A DNA stretch of 64,000 bases from Microbacterium azadirachtae (GCF_000956545.1 NZ_JYIT01000085.1:124001-188000); one strand, 5' to 3'; positions 54,485 through 64,000 are shown, counted from the stretch's first letter. The notes: generated by a model not told the origin, from the sequence alone. Numbers and translations: made by a program.

Positions 54485-55159
54485 ATGAACAGTGAGCGAA
54501 TTTTCTCGGTGGAGGAGCGGGCCCGCAAGCACGCGACTCTCGCGGACCCGGCGCGGCTGCGGATGCTGGACATGCTGACCTATGGGGACCTGTCACCGAC
54601 CGAGCTGCGCGAAGAGCTCGGCGTGCCATCGAACCTGCTCGCGCATCACCTGAACGTGCTCGAGCGGGAAGGGATCATCACCCGCGAGCGATCCGAAGGC
54701 GACAAACGCCGCAGCTATGTGCGGCTCGTGCCCGGCGCACTGATGGGCCTCGGCTCGTTCGCCGCCGCGGGCGCGGACCGGGTGGTGTTCGTCTGCTCGG
54801 CGAACTCCGCCCGCTCGCAGCTCGCCGAGGCCCTGTGGAACACGGTCAGCCCGGTGCCGGCCCAGTCGGCCGGCACTCACCCCGCCGAGCGGGTCGCTCC
54901 GGGGGCGATCGCGACCGCGGCCCGTCACGGGCTCGACCTCACCGGTGCGGTGCCGCGGCTCGTCGACGACGTCGACATGGACGGGGCGTTCATCATCACG
55001 GTCTGCGACCGCGCGCATGAGGAATACCCGGCCGGGACCGTGCACTGGTCGGTGCCTGACCCCGTGCGCGTCGGGACGGATGCGGCGTTCGAGGCGGCGT
55101 TCGAGGACCTCCGCCGCCGCGTCGATCAACTCGCCCCGCGCATCCTCGCCCTCGCCTGA
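54485..55159 (+). CDS. ArsR-ArsC fusion protein
   Basis: A 224-residue two-domain protein. Residues 1-95 form an ArsR-type winged helix (HATLADPARLRMLDML, then VPSNLLAHHLNVLEREGII). Residues 98-224 form an LMW-phosphatase/arsenate-reductase domain with CX5R loop CSANSAR at Cys104-Arg110. The C-terminal VCDRAHEEY and HWSVPDP follow. It lacks the usual Cys ligands in the HTH, so sensing may depend on the reductase domain. It may be a phosphatase-like regulator that sees arsenate. Divergent from the arsC operon. Confidence 0.88.
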   Translation: MNSERIFSVEERARKHATLADPARLRMLDMLTYGDLSPTELREELGVPSNLLAHHLNVLEREGIITRERSEGDKRRSYVRLVPGALMGLGSFAAAGADRVVFVCSANSARSQLAEALWNTVSPVPAQSAGTHPAERVAPGAIATAARHGLDLTGAVPRLVDDVDMDGAFIITVCDRAHEEYPAGTVHWSVPDPVRVGTDAAFEAAFEDLRRRVDQLAPRILALA

Positions 55160-55180
55160 ACGCGAGGCCGCCCCGGCCGG

Positions 55181-55693
55181 TCAGTCGGTGCCGTTGCGGG
55201 CGGAGCGCCGCTCGATGAGCACTGTGTCCCGCCATCGGCCGGCATGTGGGCCGAGCAGAGAGCGGGAAATGCGTTCCCGGGTGCCGACGACCCGGAACCC
55301 GGCCTGCTCGTGAAGGCGCAGGCTCGCGGTGTTCTCCGGGAAGATGCTCGACTGGATCATCCAGTAGCCGGCTTCTTCAGCCGCGGTGACGAACGCTGCC
55401 AGCAGCGCCCGCCCGACGCCCTGACCGTGGTGGGCGGGGTCGATGTAGACGGAGTGCTCGATCACTCCTCGGTAGACGTCTCGCGTAGAGATCCGGGAGG
55501 CGGCCGCCCAGCCGATGACCGTCCCGTCCTCGTTGGTCGCGACGAGGCGTGGTGCGGGGATCTTGCCGGAGTCGAACTGCTCCCAGGTGGGGGTGCGGGT
55601 CTCGAACGTGGCCTCACCGCCGGCGATCCCGGCCGCGAAGATCTCTTCGACCCGCGCCCAGTCACCAGGCGTCATCGGGCGCATCCGTGTCAT
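55181..55693 (-). CDS. ArsN1-like GNAT N-acetyltransferase
   Basis: A 170-residue GNAT of the phosphinothricin acetyltransferase type. The N-terminus has MRPMTPGDWARVEEIFAAG followed by GEATFETRTP, the substrate-loop signature of ArsN1/PAT enzymes. The CoA site is HHGQGVGRALLAAF and the end helix NTASLRLHEQAGFRVVG. ArsN1 acetylates arsinothricin and phosphinothricin. Position in an ars operon, with a 4-nt overlap after the flavoprotein gene, supports this over a general GNAT role. Confidence 0.82.
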   Translation of the reverse strand: MTRMRPMTPGDWARVEEIFAAGIAGGEATFETRTPTWEQFDSGKIPAPRLVATNEDGTVIGWAAASRISTRDVYRGVIEHSVYIDPAHHGQGVGRALLAAFVTAAEEAGYWMIQSSIFPENTASLRLHEQAGFRVVGTRERISRSLLGPHAGRWRDTVLIERRSARNGTD

Positions 55694-57012
55694 GAGCAGC
55701 AGGACGCTCCGGCGCTGTCACCGGTGGAGCAGACCCCCGTCGCCGGCAGAACCAGGGCGACCTGCGACGCCGCGGTGACGTCGCCGTCGATCCAGGCGGT
55801 AACGGAGCGGACCTGCTCGTATCCCGTGGTGAGCAAGAACGTCGGGGCGCGGCCGTAGGACTTCATCCCGACGATGAAGAACCCCTGTTCCGGGTGCGTG
55901 AGCTCCCGGAACCCGTGCGGTTCGACCGTCCCGCAGGAGTGCAGGTTCGGGTCGATCAGCGGCGCCAACCGCTTCGGCGCTTCGACGATCTCGTCCAGCT
56001 CGAGCCTGACCTCACGGAGCATGTCCAAGTCGGGGCGGAACCCGGTCGCGTTCACGACCAGATCGGCCTCCACCGTCGCCGGTTCACCGCGGCGGGTGCC
56101 GACCAGCCGGATCCCGGAGCCCGTAGGCTCGACACGGGAGATCTCGAACGAGTCGACCACCGACACGACCCCGGACGCGACAAGCTGTTCGGTGCGGGTA
56201 CCGAGCTTCGCCCGATCCGGCAGCTCGTCGTCGGGGGAGGAGGACACCCGGATCGCGGACGGGTTCCGGATCACCCACGACACCCGTGTGCCCGGCTCGT
56301 CCCGTGCGAGCTTCCCGAGCGCGATGAGCGTGTTCGCTGCCGAATGCCCGGCACCGACGACGACCGTGTGCGTGCCGGCGAACCGGGCCCGATCGGCCCC
56401 GAGAACGTCGGGGAGGGCGTGCAGGACATGGTCGGCGACCTGGTCGAAGCCGAGCGGGACGAGGCCCGAGGAGGCGAGAGGGTTCGGGGTCGTGTAGGTG
56501 CCGGACGCGTCGATCACCGCCCGCGCCGTGACCTCAGCGACCTGTCCGTCGGCGTGCTGGACGCGCAGCAGGAACGGGGTCTGGGCACGCCCGGCCGTCC
56601 GGGTGCGGTCCATGCCCTCCCGGGTCACCGCGATCACCCGCTGGCTGAACCGGATCCGAGATCCGATCTCCGGCAGGTCAGCGAGCGGCGACAGGTAGTC
56701 ATCGACGAGCTCCTGCCCGCTCGGGGCGCGCCCCTCCGCCGCGGATAGCGCCCAACCAGAGGCTTCCAACAGGCGGCGCGACGCGGGGTCGATCAGGTGC
56801 TTCCAGGGGGAGAAGAAGCGGGTGTGGCCCCCGAGCTGGACCGAGTCCGCGATCCGGCTCCCGGCCTCGAGGATCGTGAAGTCGATGCCCCGCTCCACCA
56901 GATTCGCCGCCGCCGCGAGCCCGACCGGGCCCGCGCCGATGATCACGACCGGCAGCGTCGCCAGCCGATCCGACACGACCGTCCGGGGAGTGAGATCCAG
57001 CATCGTCCCCAT
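55690..57012 (-). CDS. FAD-dependent monooxygenase, ArsO-like
   Basis: A 440-residue flavoprotein. The FAD-binding motif is VVIIGAGPVGLAAAANL near residues 23-39 and the NADPH-binding motif is VVVGAGHSAANTL near 215-227. The VNATGFRPDLD segment is typical of flavin monooxygenase-like enzymes. ArsO-type proteins occur in many ars operons; their reaction is uncertain. The C-terminus ends in GASCCS, a vicinal Cys pair that could bind As(III). The ATG at 57012 has GGAGG 8 nt upstream and avoids the operator region. It is divergent from arsR. Confidence 0.83.
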   Translation of the reverse strand: MGTMLDLTPRTVVSDRLATLPVVIIGAGPVGLAAAANLVERGIDFTILEAGSRIADSVQLGGHTRFFSPWKHLIDPASRRLLEASGWALSAAEGRAPSGQELVDDYLSPLADLPEIGSRIRFSQRVIAVTREGMDRTRTAGRAQTPFLLRVQHADGQVAEVTARAVIDASGTYTTPNPLASSGLVPLGFDQVADHVLHALPDVLGADRARFAGTHTVVVGAGHSAANTLIALGKLARDEPGTRVSWVIRNPSAIRVSSSPDDELPDRAKLGTRTEQLVASGVVSVVDSFEISRVEPTGSGIRLVGTRRGEPATVEADLVVNATGFRPDLDMLREVRLELDEIVEAPKRLAPLIDPNLHSCGTVEPHGFRELTHPEQGFFIVGMKSYGRAPTFLLTTGYEQVRSVTAWIDGDVTAASQVALVLPATGVCSTGDSAGASCCS

Positions 57013-57023
57013 CAGAACCTCCG

Positions 57024-57093
57024 TATATCGATGAACGTCGATGCAAGTATGAGCGCATCTATCGACACCTGTCAATATCGACTAATATCGATG
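57024..57093 (+). promoter_or_regulatory. ATCGA-repeat operator region and leaderless promoter of arsR
   Basis: Five ATCGA/TCGATG-type repeats lie in the 82-bp divergent gap (starting near 57027, 57037, 57061, 57077, 57087). The hexamer TAATAT at 57083-57088 ends 6 nt before the arsR ATG. Probably an ArsR binding site controlling both genes. Confidence 0.5.
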
Positions 57094-57094
57094 C

Positions 57095-57448
57095 ATGGTC
57101 CAGTTGCTCGAGGTCACCGACGTGTCCGCCGGCGCGCCGTGTTGCGCGCCGCTTGTGAAGGAACCCCTCGGCCAGCAGGACGCAGAGCAGCTCGCCGTGC
57201 GGTTGAAGGCTCTCGCAGATCCTGCCCGGCTGCGGCTGCTGTCGATCGTCGCCTCCAGCGCCGACCAGGAAGCGTGCGTCTGCGACCTGATCGACCCGGT
57301 CGGACTCTCGCAGCCGACCGTATCCCATCACCTCAAGGTCTTGACCACCGCCGGGTTCCTCACGCGCTCGCAGCGGGGGACATGGGCGTACTACCGGCTG
57401 GCGCCGGGAGCCCTTGACGGCGTGACCCGCATACTGGCGACCGCCTAA
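57095..57448 (+). CDS. arsR: ArsR arsenite-responsive repressor
   Basis: A 117-residue winged-helix repressor. An N-terminal vicinal pair Cys16-Cys17 (GAPCCAPL) and a CVC at 61-63 (EACVCDLIDPVG) match the C15-C16-C55 type of As(III) site known from Corynebacterium ArsR. The recognition helix is LSQPTVSHHLKVLTTAG. It is divergent from the flavoprotein-arsN operon and probably represses it. It is the last intact gene before the right 48-bp repeat. Confidence 0.9.
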   Translation: MVQLLEVTDVSAGAPCCAPLVKEPLGQQDAEQLAVRLKALADPARLRLLSIVASSADQEACVCDLIDPVGLSQPTVSHHLKVLTTAGFLTRSQRGTWAYYRLAPGALDGVTRILATA

Positions 57449-57558
57449 GGCGGAGACCCGCCGCGGGCATCCCGCCGACGATTCGGGGCATCGCCTCCCG
57501 CGCGTTCCCACGTGCCGCTCGCCCGGCGTCCACGGGGAGAGCCGACGGTGGTGCCGGC

Positions 57559-57606
57559 CTGCCGCGAGGGGAGTCGCGTTCGGAGCTCAGGGCACAGTCG
57601 ATCCAT
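57559..57606 (+). repeat. 48-bp direct repeat, right copy
   Basis: Identical to 51918-51965, 5,641 bp apart start to start. The 110 bp between arsR and this copy hold no gene that can be supported. Confidence 0.9.
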
Positions 57607-57609
57607 GAA

Positions 57610-57621
57610 CTGACATAATGT
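57610..57621 (+). repeat. 12-bp direct repeat CTGACATAATGT, copy 1
   Basis: Lies 4 nt right of the 48-bp repeat and recurs at 57974-57985. The first copy runs into ATAATG-TG-CATTAT, a 14-bp AT-rich palindrome of the kind used by site-specific recombinases. Confidence 0.6.
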
Positions 57622-57742
57622 GCATTATCGGGGATATCGCGGAAGGAACGCTGACAGCATCGAGCCACGCCGATAACGCTCTGCTGCCTGCTCTGGGGCC
57701 ACTCCGAACAATCGTCCCGCTCTGCACGTCTACGAAGACGCT

Positions 57743-57982
57743 GTGTTGGGGCTGCTTCTCGATCACGGCGCGCGGATCGTTCATCGCGCCATCGGCGATG
57801 GATCTGACGGCACGCCCGACGAGGTCCAGTTCTACACATTCGCCGACAAGACGGGGCTGGACGGCTATCTCGCGAACCTCCGCAGAATCGCCCTGGCCGA
57901 AGAACGCGAACGCGTCATCGACCGCACCCTGCGCTTCCCCGAGACGTTCGTGGGCCGACGCGATGCGCGTGAGCTGACATAA
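57743..57982 (+). CDS. Small hypothetical protein, probably N-terminally degraded
   Basis: A 79-residue frame from a GTG. It reads VLGLLLDHGARIVHRAIGD, then EVQFYTFADKTGLDGYLAN and ALAEERERVIDRT, a pattern like small ferredoxin-fold (ABM or DUF1330-like) proteins. The homology-like sequence begins before the start codon (HVYEDAV), and a LLWGHSE element lies in another frame further upstream. This suggests a frameshift or deletion at the 5' end. It is enclosed by the 12-bp repeats. Function unknown. Confidence 0.4.
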   Translation: MLGLLLDHGARIVHRAIGDGSDGTPDEVQFYTFADKTGLDGYLANLRRIALAEERERVIDRTLRFPETFVGRRDARELT

Positions 57983-57985
57983 TGT
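57974..57985 (+). repeat. 12-bp direct repeat CTGACATAATGT, copy 2
   Basis: Identical to 57610-57621; overlaps the stop of the small hypothetical frame and ends 24 nt before the convergent methyltransferase gene. Confidence 0.6.
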
Positions 57986-58009
57986 CGCACACCGTTATCG
58001 ACTCCCTGC

Positions 58010-58828
58010 TCAACTTACGGCCGCGCGCTGACGCGCCGCCTCGTAGAGCATGAGGGTGGCGGCATTCGATGCGTTGAGCGAGCTGGCGGCACCGACCATC
58101 GGCACGCGCACCATCACGTCCGCAGCCTCACGCCAGCCGCGCGCCAGTCCTCCGGTCTCGTTTCCGATCAAGATCAGCGACGGCTGCGTGAAGTCGTGAT
58201 CCCACACATCCACATCGCCATGCTCATCGGTGGCGACGACCGTGATCGGCGCTCCCGCAGCACGCTGGGTGCGCACCCAGTCCAGTACCGGCCCCGGCGA
58301 TGCCGCCCGGACCGTCGGCATCGCGAACAGCGATCCCGTCGACGCGCGGACCGACTTCGGGTCGTAGGGATCCGCCGCGTGGCCCGAGACGATCAAGCCG
58401 TTGCCCCCCAGCGCGTCCATCGAACGCAGGATGGCGCCGATGTTGCCGGGCTGTGTCGGCCGGTCGAAGACCATGCCGAGGAAGTCCGCCGGAACCGAGA
58501 TCCGCGACAGGTCGTCGTCCGGCATCGCGACGACCGCGATGAGCTCCGTGGCACCCTCGTCCTTGTCCGCGAGCTCGGCGAGGAGCGCCGCGCTCATCGC
58601 GATCGTCTCGCGCGCCTGCCCGACGACCTCCCGGGCCCACGGCGACAGAGAGCGCTCGGCGTCATAGACAGCGGTCAGGATGTTCCAGCCGTGCTCGATC
58701 GCCTGGGAGATCGGACGCACCCCCTGCACGACGAAACGATGCTCGCGAGTGCGGTGCGAGCGGTTGCGGGTCAGTGCCTCGAGCAGCTGGAACCGCGAGT
58801 TGCGCGTCGTGATCTTCAGATCGGCCAT
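58010..58828 (-). CDS. TrmH/SpoU family RNA methyltransferase
   Basis: A 272-residue SPOUT-class enzyme. An N-terminal substrate-binding domain includes RTREHRFVVQGVRPISQAI. The knotted methyltransferase domain has the three motifs: DRPTQPGNIGAILRSMDALG, LILIGNETGGLA, and VPMVGAASSLNASNAATLMLYE. The likely target is a ribose 2'-OH in rRNA or tRNA; the exact site is unknown. The ATG lies 7 nt after the stop of the UvrA-like gene upstream, so the two are co-transcribed. Confidence 0.9.
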   Translation of the reverse strand: MADLKITTRNSRFQLLEALTRNRSHRTREHRFVVQGVRPISQAIEHGWNILTAVYDAERSLSPWAREVVGQARETIAMSAALLAELADKDEGATELIAVVAMPDDDLSRISVPADFLGMVFDRPTQPGNIGAILRSMDALGGNGLIVSGHAADPYDPKSVRASTGSLFAMPTVRAASPGPVLDWVRTQRAAGAPITVVATDEHGDVDVWDHDFTQPSLILIGNETGGLARGWREAADVMVRVPMVGAASSLNASNAATLMLYEAARQRAAVS

Positions 58829-58835
58829 CGTCTTC

Positions 58836-61190
<2,355 letters not shown>

Positions 61191-61239
61191 CGGCAGAGCC
61201 TCCTGGTCATGCGGGCGGGAAGGGGCGGGACACAGACTA

Positions 61240-61271
61240 GCGGTGCCCGCCGACGCACCGGCGGGCACCGC
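61240..61271 (-). terminator. Terminator after the glyoxalase gene
   Basis: A perfect 13-bp stem (GCGGTGCCCGCCG and complement) with a 6-nt loop, 7 nt past the VOC gene stop on the - strand. Confidence 0.72.
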
Positions 61272-61278
61272 GAGGGAT

Positions 61279-61689
61279 TCAGGCGACCTGCTGCAGACGG
61301 ATCATGTTGCCGGCCGGGTCGCGGAACGCGCAGTCGCGGATCCCGTATGGCTGGTCGATCGGCTCCTGCACGACATCGGCACCACGGGCCTCGATCTCCG
61401 CGAACGCGGCGTCCACGTTCTCCGTGGCGAGCACGACGCCGCCGAAGCTCCCCTTGGCCATGAGCTCCAGGATCGTGCGGCGCTCGTCGTCGTTGATGCC
61501 GGGGTCCACCGCCGGCGGGGTCAGGACGATGGAGGTGTCGGGCTGGTTGACCGGCCCGACCGTGAGCCACCGCATCTGCTGATAGCCGACGTCCTTGCGG
61601 AGCTCCCACCCGAGCACGTCGCGATAGAACCGGAGCGACTCCTCTGCATCGGTGTGCGGGAGGAAGCTGGCGTTGATCGTGATGTCCAT
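61279..61689 (-). CDS. VOC/glyoxalase superfamily protein
   Basis: A 136-residue protein of paired beta-alpha-beta-beta-beta modules. It starts DITINASFLPHTDAEESLRFY and has VLGWELRKDVGYQQMRWLTV, FGGVVLATENVDAAFAEIEA and a closing RDCAFRDPAGNMIRLQQ. Homologues include PhnB-like and bleomycin-resistance-like proteins; substrate unknown. The ATG at 61689 was chosen because a TAGCGT hexamer ends 7 nt upstream; the GTG at 61698 lies inside that hexamer spacing. It is 10 nt downstream of the AraC gene. Confidence 0.82.
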   Translation of the reverse strand: MDITINASFLPHTDAEESLRFYRDVLGWELRKDVGYQQMRWLTVGPVNQPDTSIVLTPPAVDPGINDDERRTILELMAKGSFGGVVLATENVDAAFAEIEARGADVVQEPIDQPYGIRDCAFRDPAGNMIRLQQVA

Positions 61690-61699
61690 GCCGCTCACG

Positions 61700-62137
61700 C
61701 TACGCGGGCGGCTCCGTCGGGGCTTCTCGATTCCTGATCGGTCTGGTCGCCTGCTTCTCGATCCAGGACGGGACCCCCGGCCCGAGTCCCGGATCCGCCC
61801 GGTAACGGCTCGGCGAGACGCCGACCAACTCCGAGAACCGCGTGCTGAACGTGCCCAGCGACTGGAAGCCGACGGCGAAGCACGCCTCGGTGACCGACAC
61901 GTCCCCCCGGCGCAGCAGCGCCATCGCGCGCTCGATCCGCCGCGTCATCAGATAGGAGTATGGAGGCTCGCCGTAGACGAGTTTGAACTGGCGACTCAGA
62001 TGCCCCGCCGACATGTGCACTCCCGCAGCGAGGGCCTCGACGTCGAGCGGCTGGGCGTAGTCCCGATCGATGCGGTCCCGGACCTTCCGCAGTGCGGCGA
62101 GATCGCGCAGGCGATCCTCGTCGGCGGCCGGGCTCAT
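61700..62137 (-). CDS. AraC family regulator (DNA-binding domain only)
   Basis: A 145-residue protein consisting of two helix-turn-helix units: QPLDVEALAAGVHMSAGHLSRQF and SVTEACFAVGFQSLGTFSTRF, with the VGVSPSRYR end. No separate effector domain is present, so regulation may be by another protein or by level. It precedes the VOC gene on the same strand and probably controls it. A GAGGATCGGGGG purine stretch lies before the ATG as a ribosome site. Confidence 0.86.
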   Translation of the reverse strand: MSPAADEDRLRDLAALRKVRDRIDRDYAQPLDVEALAAGVHMSAGHLSRQFKLVYGEPPYSYLMTRRIERAMALLRRGDVSVTEACFAVGFQSLGTFSTRFSELVGVSPSRYRADPGLGPGVPSWIEKQATRPIRNREAPTEPPA

Positions 62138-62241
62138 CCCCCGATCCTCGCATGGCGGCGCGGGTTCGCGGATCCCTTCCGTGCTCGGCGGTACAGTAAG
62201 GCCATCCCAGATTCTCAGGGATTACTCAGAAAGGGTCCCCC

Positions 62242-62826
62242 ATGTCCGAAGCAGTTGCCGATGCGAAGAGCCTCGTGAAGTCGCTTCGCATCTTCCTCGC
62301 CGTGTCCGGCATCATCGCACTCATCGCGGGCATCGTGATGCTGGTGTGGCCGGTCAAGACGGCTTTCGTCCTCACCGGAATCGTCGCCGCCTACCTGATC
62401 GTCGCCGGCGTCGTCTACATCGGCCTCGGCATCTTCAGCGCCGCGAAGTCCGGTTGGGCCCGAGTCGGCCACATCGCCCTCGGACTCCTCTACATCGTCG
62501 CGGGCGTCATCGCGTTCTCGAACATCCAGGCGGCGACCGTCGCCTTCGCGCTCGTCACCGTGATCTTCATCGGCGTCAGCTGGATCTTCGACGGCGTCGT
62601 CTCGCTGAGCCTCATGGGGCAGGACGGGTCCAAGACCTGGACGCTGCTCTACGCGCTGCTCAGCATCGTGGCGGGCATCGCCGTGATCAGCCTGGGGCTC
62701 GCGGCTGTGCCGTTCTTCTGGCTGTTCCTCGGCATCTCGCTCGTGGTGCTCGGCGTCATGCAGATCGTGCGCGCGATCACGATCGCGAAGGACGCGAAGG
62801 CCGTCGCGGACGCCGCCGGTCTCTGA
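62242..62826 (+). CDS. HdeD/DUF308 family membrane protein
   Basis: A 194-residue protein with six predicted helices in three hairpin repeats. The first is IFLAVSGIIALIAGIVMLVWP, followed by ALGLLYIVAGVIAFSN and SIVAGIAVISLGLAAVPFFW. HdeD-type proteins are linked to acid stress but the function is unproven. An AGAAAGGG ribosome site lies 6 nt before the ATG. A bidirectional terminator follows and the SDR gene converges. Confidence 0.85.
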   Translation: MSEAVADAKSLVKSLRIFLAVSGIIALIAGIVMLVWPVKTAFVLTGIVAAYLIVAGVVYIGLGIFSAAKSGWARVGHIALGLLYIVAGVIAFSNIQAATVAFALVTVIFIGVSWIFDGVVSLSLMGQDGSKTWTLLYALLSIVAGIAVISLGLAAVPFFWLFLGISLVVLGVMQIVRAITIAKDAKAVADAAGL

Positions 62827-62838
62827 CTCCCCGCACGA

Positions 62839-62874
62839 GGAAGCGGCCCGGCGCATATGCTCCGGGCCGCTTCC
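62839..62874. terminator. Bidirectional terminator between HdeD-like and SDR genes
   Basis: A perfect 13-bp stem (GGAAGCGGCCCGG and complement) with a 10-nt loop lies between two convergent stop codons. Confidence 0.75.
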
Positions 62875-62885
62875 GCGTATTCCGA

Positions 62886-63650
62886 CTACTCCGCGACGAA
62901 ACCGCTGACGTCGCCGATAAGACGCGTGTGATCGGCGGGGACCGGGTCGATCGCCGCCTGCGCGACCTCCGCAGCGAACTCCGACACGTTGTAGAGACGG
63001 CCTGCGGACTCCCGGCGCTGGGAGATCGCGCCCGGGTTCGCACGCTCGAGCAGCGTCGCGGTGATCGTGCCCTCGATCATGTCGCCCGAGACGACGACGA
63101 ACTCCCCGCCCTGCGCCTCGATCGTCGGGATCAGCTCCCGCAGCGCGTCCTCGCCGGCGCGCTTGGACAGCGCGACCGGCTCGTACTCGGGCATCGTCGG
63201 CGTCGTGCGGATGAAGTGCGCCTGGTGGCTGGTGACGAAGACGATGCGGCCGCCTTCGCGCAGCAGCGGAAGCGCCGTCTGCAGGACGTTGACCTGCGCG
63301 TCGCGGTTGAGACGGAGCGCGTAGTCCTCGCCCATGTTGGCCTCCATGCCGCCGGAGGCGTTCAGGACCAGGACGTCGAGACCGCCGAACTCGTTCTGCA
63401 CCGCCGCGAACATCTCGGCCACGGAGGCCGGATCGGTCAGGTCGGCGCCCACCACCAGTGCGCGGCGTCCGAGAGCACGCACCTCGTTCGCGAGCTTCTC
63501 CGCGCGCGGCGCCTTGTTGCGGAAGTTGATGACGACATCCGCGCCGGCCTCCGCGAAATAGCGGATCGTGTCGGCGCCGATGCCGCGGGAGGATCCGGTG
63601 ACGAGGGCGACCTTGCCGGTCAGCGATTCGGCGGGAAGGGTCTGAGACAC
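62886..63650 (-). CDS. Short-chain dehydrogenase/reductase
   Basis: A 254-residue Rossmann-fold oxidoreductase. The cofactor motif is VTGSSRGIGADTIRYF, with NFRNKAPRAEK suggesting NADPH preference. NASGG and IVFVTSHQAHF follow. The catalytic Tyr-x3-Lys appears as YEPVALSKRAGEDALREL. The substrate is unknown. The start has GAGGACTCC-type purines upstream on the - strand and the gene ends next to a shared terminator. Confidence 0.87.
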   Translation of the reverse strand: MSQTLPAESLTGKVALVTGSSRGIGADTIRYFAEAGADVVINFRNKAPRAEKLANEVRALGRRALVVGADLTDPASVAEMFAAVQNEFGGLDVLVLNASGGMEANMGEDYALRLNRDAQVNVLQTALPLLREGGRIVFVTSHQAHFIRTTPTMPEYEPVALSKRAGEDALRELIPTIEAQGGEFVVVSGDMIEGTITATLLERANPGAISQRRESAGRLYNVSEFAAEVAQAAIDPVPADHTRLIGDVSGFVAE

Positions 63651-63784
63651 GAGGACTCCTCGAGAGCATGCGCCGGAGCGCGCGGGTGGGACCAGATCAC
63701 CCTACCAATCCGCGTGATTCCGCGGTGTGGAGGACGGATGTCGCGCGTCGGCCCCGTGATAGGTTGGCAAAAAGAGGGGGCGGT

Positions 63785-64000
63785 ATGGACACGATCCTGC
63801 AGATGTTCCAGGACTGGGCGTGGATCGGCTGGCTGGTCCTGATGGTCCTGTTCTTCGTCATCGAGATCTTCACGCTCGACATGACCTTCCTCATGCTCGG
63901 CCTGGGCTCCGCCGTCGGGCTGCTGTCCACCCTCACGGGATGGCCGGTCTGGGTGCAGGTCATCATCGCGGCCCTCGCTGCCGTGCTGCTGATCTTCCTG
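63785..64000 (+). CDS. NfeD-like membrane protein, N-terminal part
   Basis: The gene runs off the window; 72 residues are visible. Two or three hydrophobic helices (IGWLVLMVLFFVIEIFTLDM, FLMLGLGSAVGLLS, VQVIIAALAAVLLIFL) match the membrane part of NfeD proteins; the expected C-terminal OB domain is outside. A TAGGTT hexamer (63760-63765) and AGAGGGGG ribosome site precede the ATG. A stomatin/SPFH partner gene would be expected next. Confidence 0.75.
   Translation, partial: MDTILQMFQDWAWIGWLVLMVLFFVIEIFTLDMTFLMLGLGSAVGLLSTLTGWPVWVQVIIAALAAVLLIFL

Larger units (their letters stand above)
51918..57606. mobile_element. Metal/arsenic resistance island bounded by 48-bp direct repeats
   Basis: The segment lies between two exact 48-bp direct repeats and contains only metal and arsenic resistance genes or their fragments. 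Parts of it (52084-53090) are visibly less GC-rich and use TTG-rich codons unlike the flanks. Broken genes sit at the left border, inside and right of the right border. No integrase or transposase is encoded, so the element is either non-autonomous or decayed. It could also be a homologous duplication rather than an integrated element. Confidence 0.5.

Overview
The window is a high-GC actinobacterial chromosome segment. Start codons are often GTG or TTG, genes overlap by ATGA/GTGA, and the his-trp-lgt-gltBD-pyk order, a PdtaR-type ANTAR regulator and mycothiol-era ars genes all point to Microbacteriaceae, most likely Microbacterium or a close relative. That assignment is inference from gene content and order.

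Positions 1-17,400 hold a housekeeping block on the + strand: the end of fmt, rsmB, rpe, hisE-hisG-hisF-hisI, two small membrane proteins, trpC-trpB-trpA, lgt, gltB-gltD, pyk and tRNA-Leu(CAA). Most neighbours overlap or nearly touch. trpE is not present between hisI and the Trp-associated membrane protein. Positions 17,400-25,430 carry pdtaR, acetyltransferase and thioesterase genes, polA, a DUF885 protein, a luciferase-like monooxygenase and an SGNH hydrolase.

Positions 25,487-31,800 form a sugar-oligomer locus: a LacI regulator, two CGAAA-N3-TTTCG operators, a GH39 glycosidase, a lipoprotein binding protein and two permeases. Positions 31,822-37,519, all on the - strand, look like one unit: an S-adenosylhomocysteinase-like protein, an amidohydrolase, a DUF985 cupin and a complete polar amino acid ABC importer. 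The first two may form a deaminase plus S-inosylhomocysteine-hydrolase type pair. Positions 37,574-43,221 are small accessory genes. Positions 43,155-49,225 form a polyol-type locus: SorC regulator, ABC importer without its own ATPase, zinc alcohol dehydrogenase and HAD phosphatase.

Positions 51,918-57,606 are bounded by an exact 48-bp direct repeat. They enclose a metal and arsenic resistance island: cmtR-like regulator and CDF transporter, broken aquaporin gene, two arsC, an arsR-arsC fusion, an ArsN1-like acetyltransferase, an ArsO-like flavoprotein and arsR. No arsenite exporter is present. Gene remnants lie at and around both borders. Positions 58,010-64,000 return to ordinary genes: TrmH-type methyltransferase, UvrA-like ATPase, glyoxalase, AraC regulator, HdeD-like membrane protein, SDR and the start of an NfeD-like protein.

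Two patterns recur. Many genes have a TAnnnT hexamer exactly 6-7 nt before the start codon, consistent with leaderless transcription. Both sugar importers carry a perfect 13-bp hairpin between the binding-protein gene and the first permease gene.
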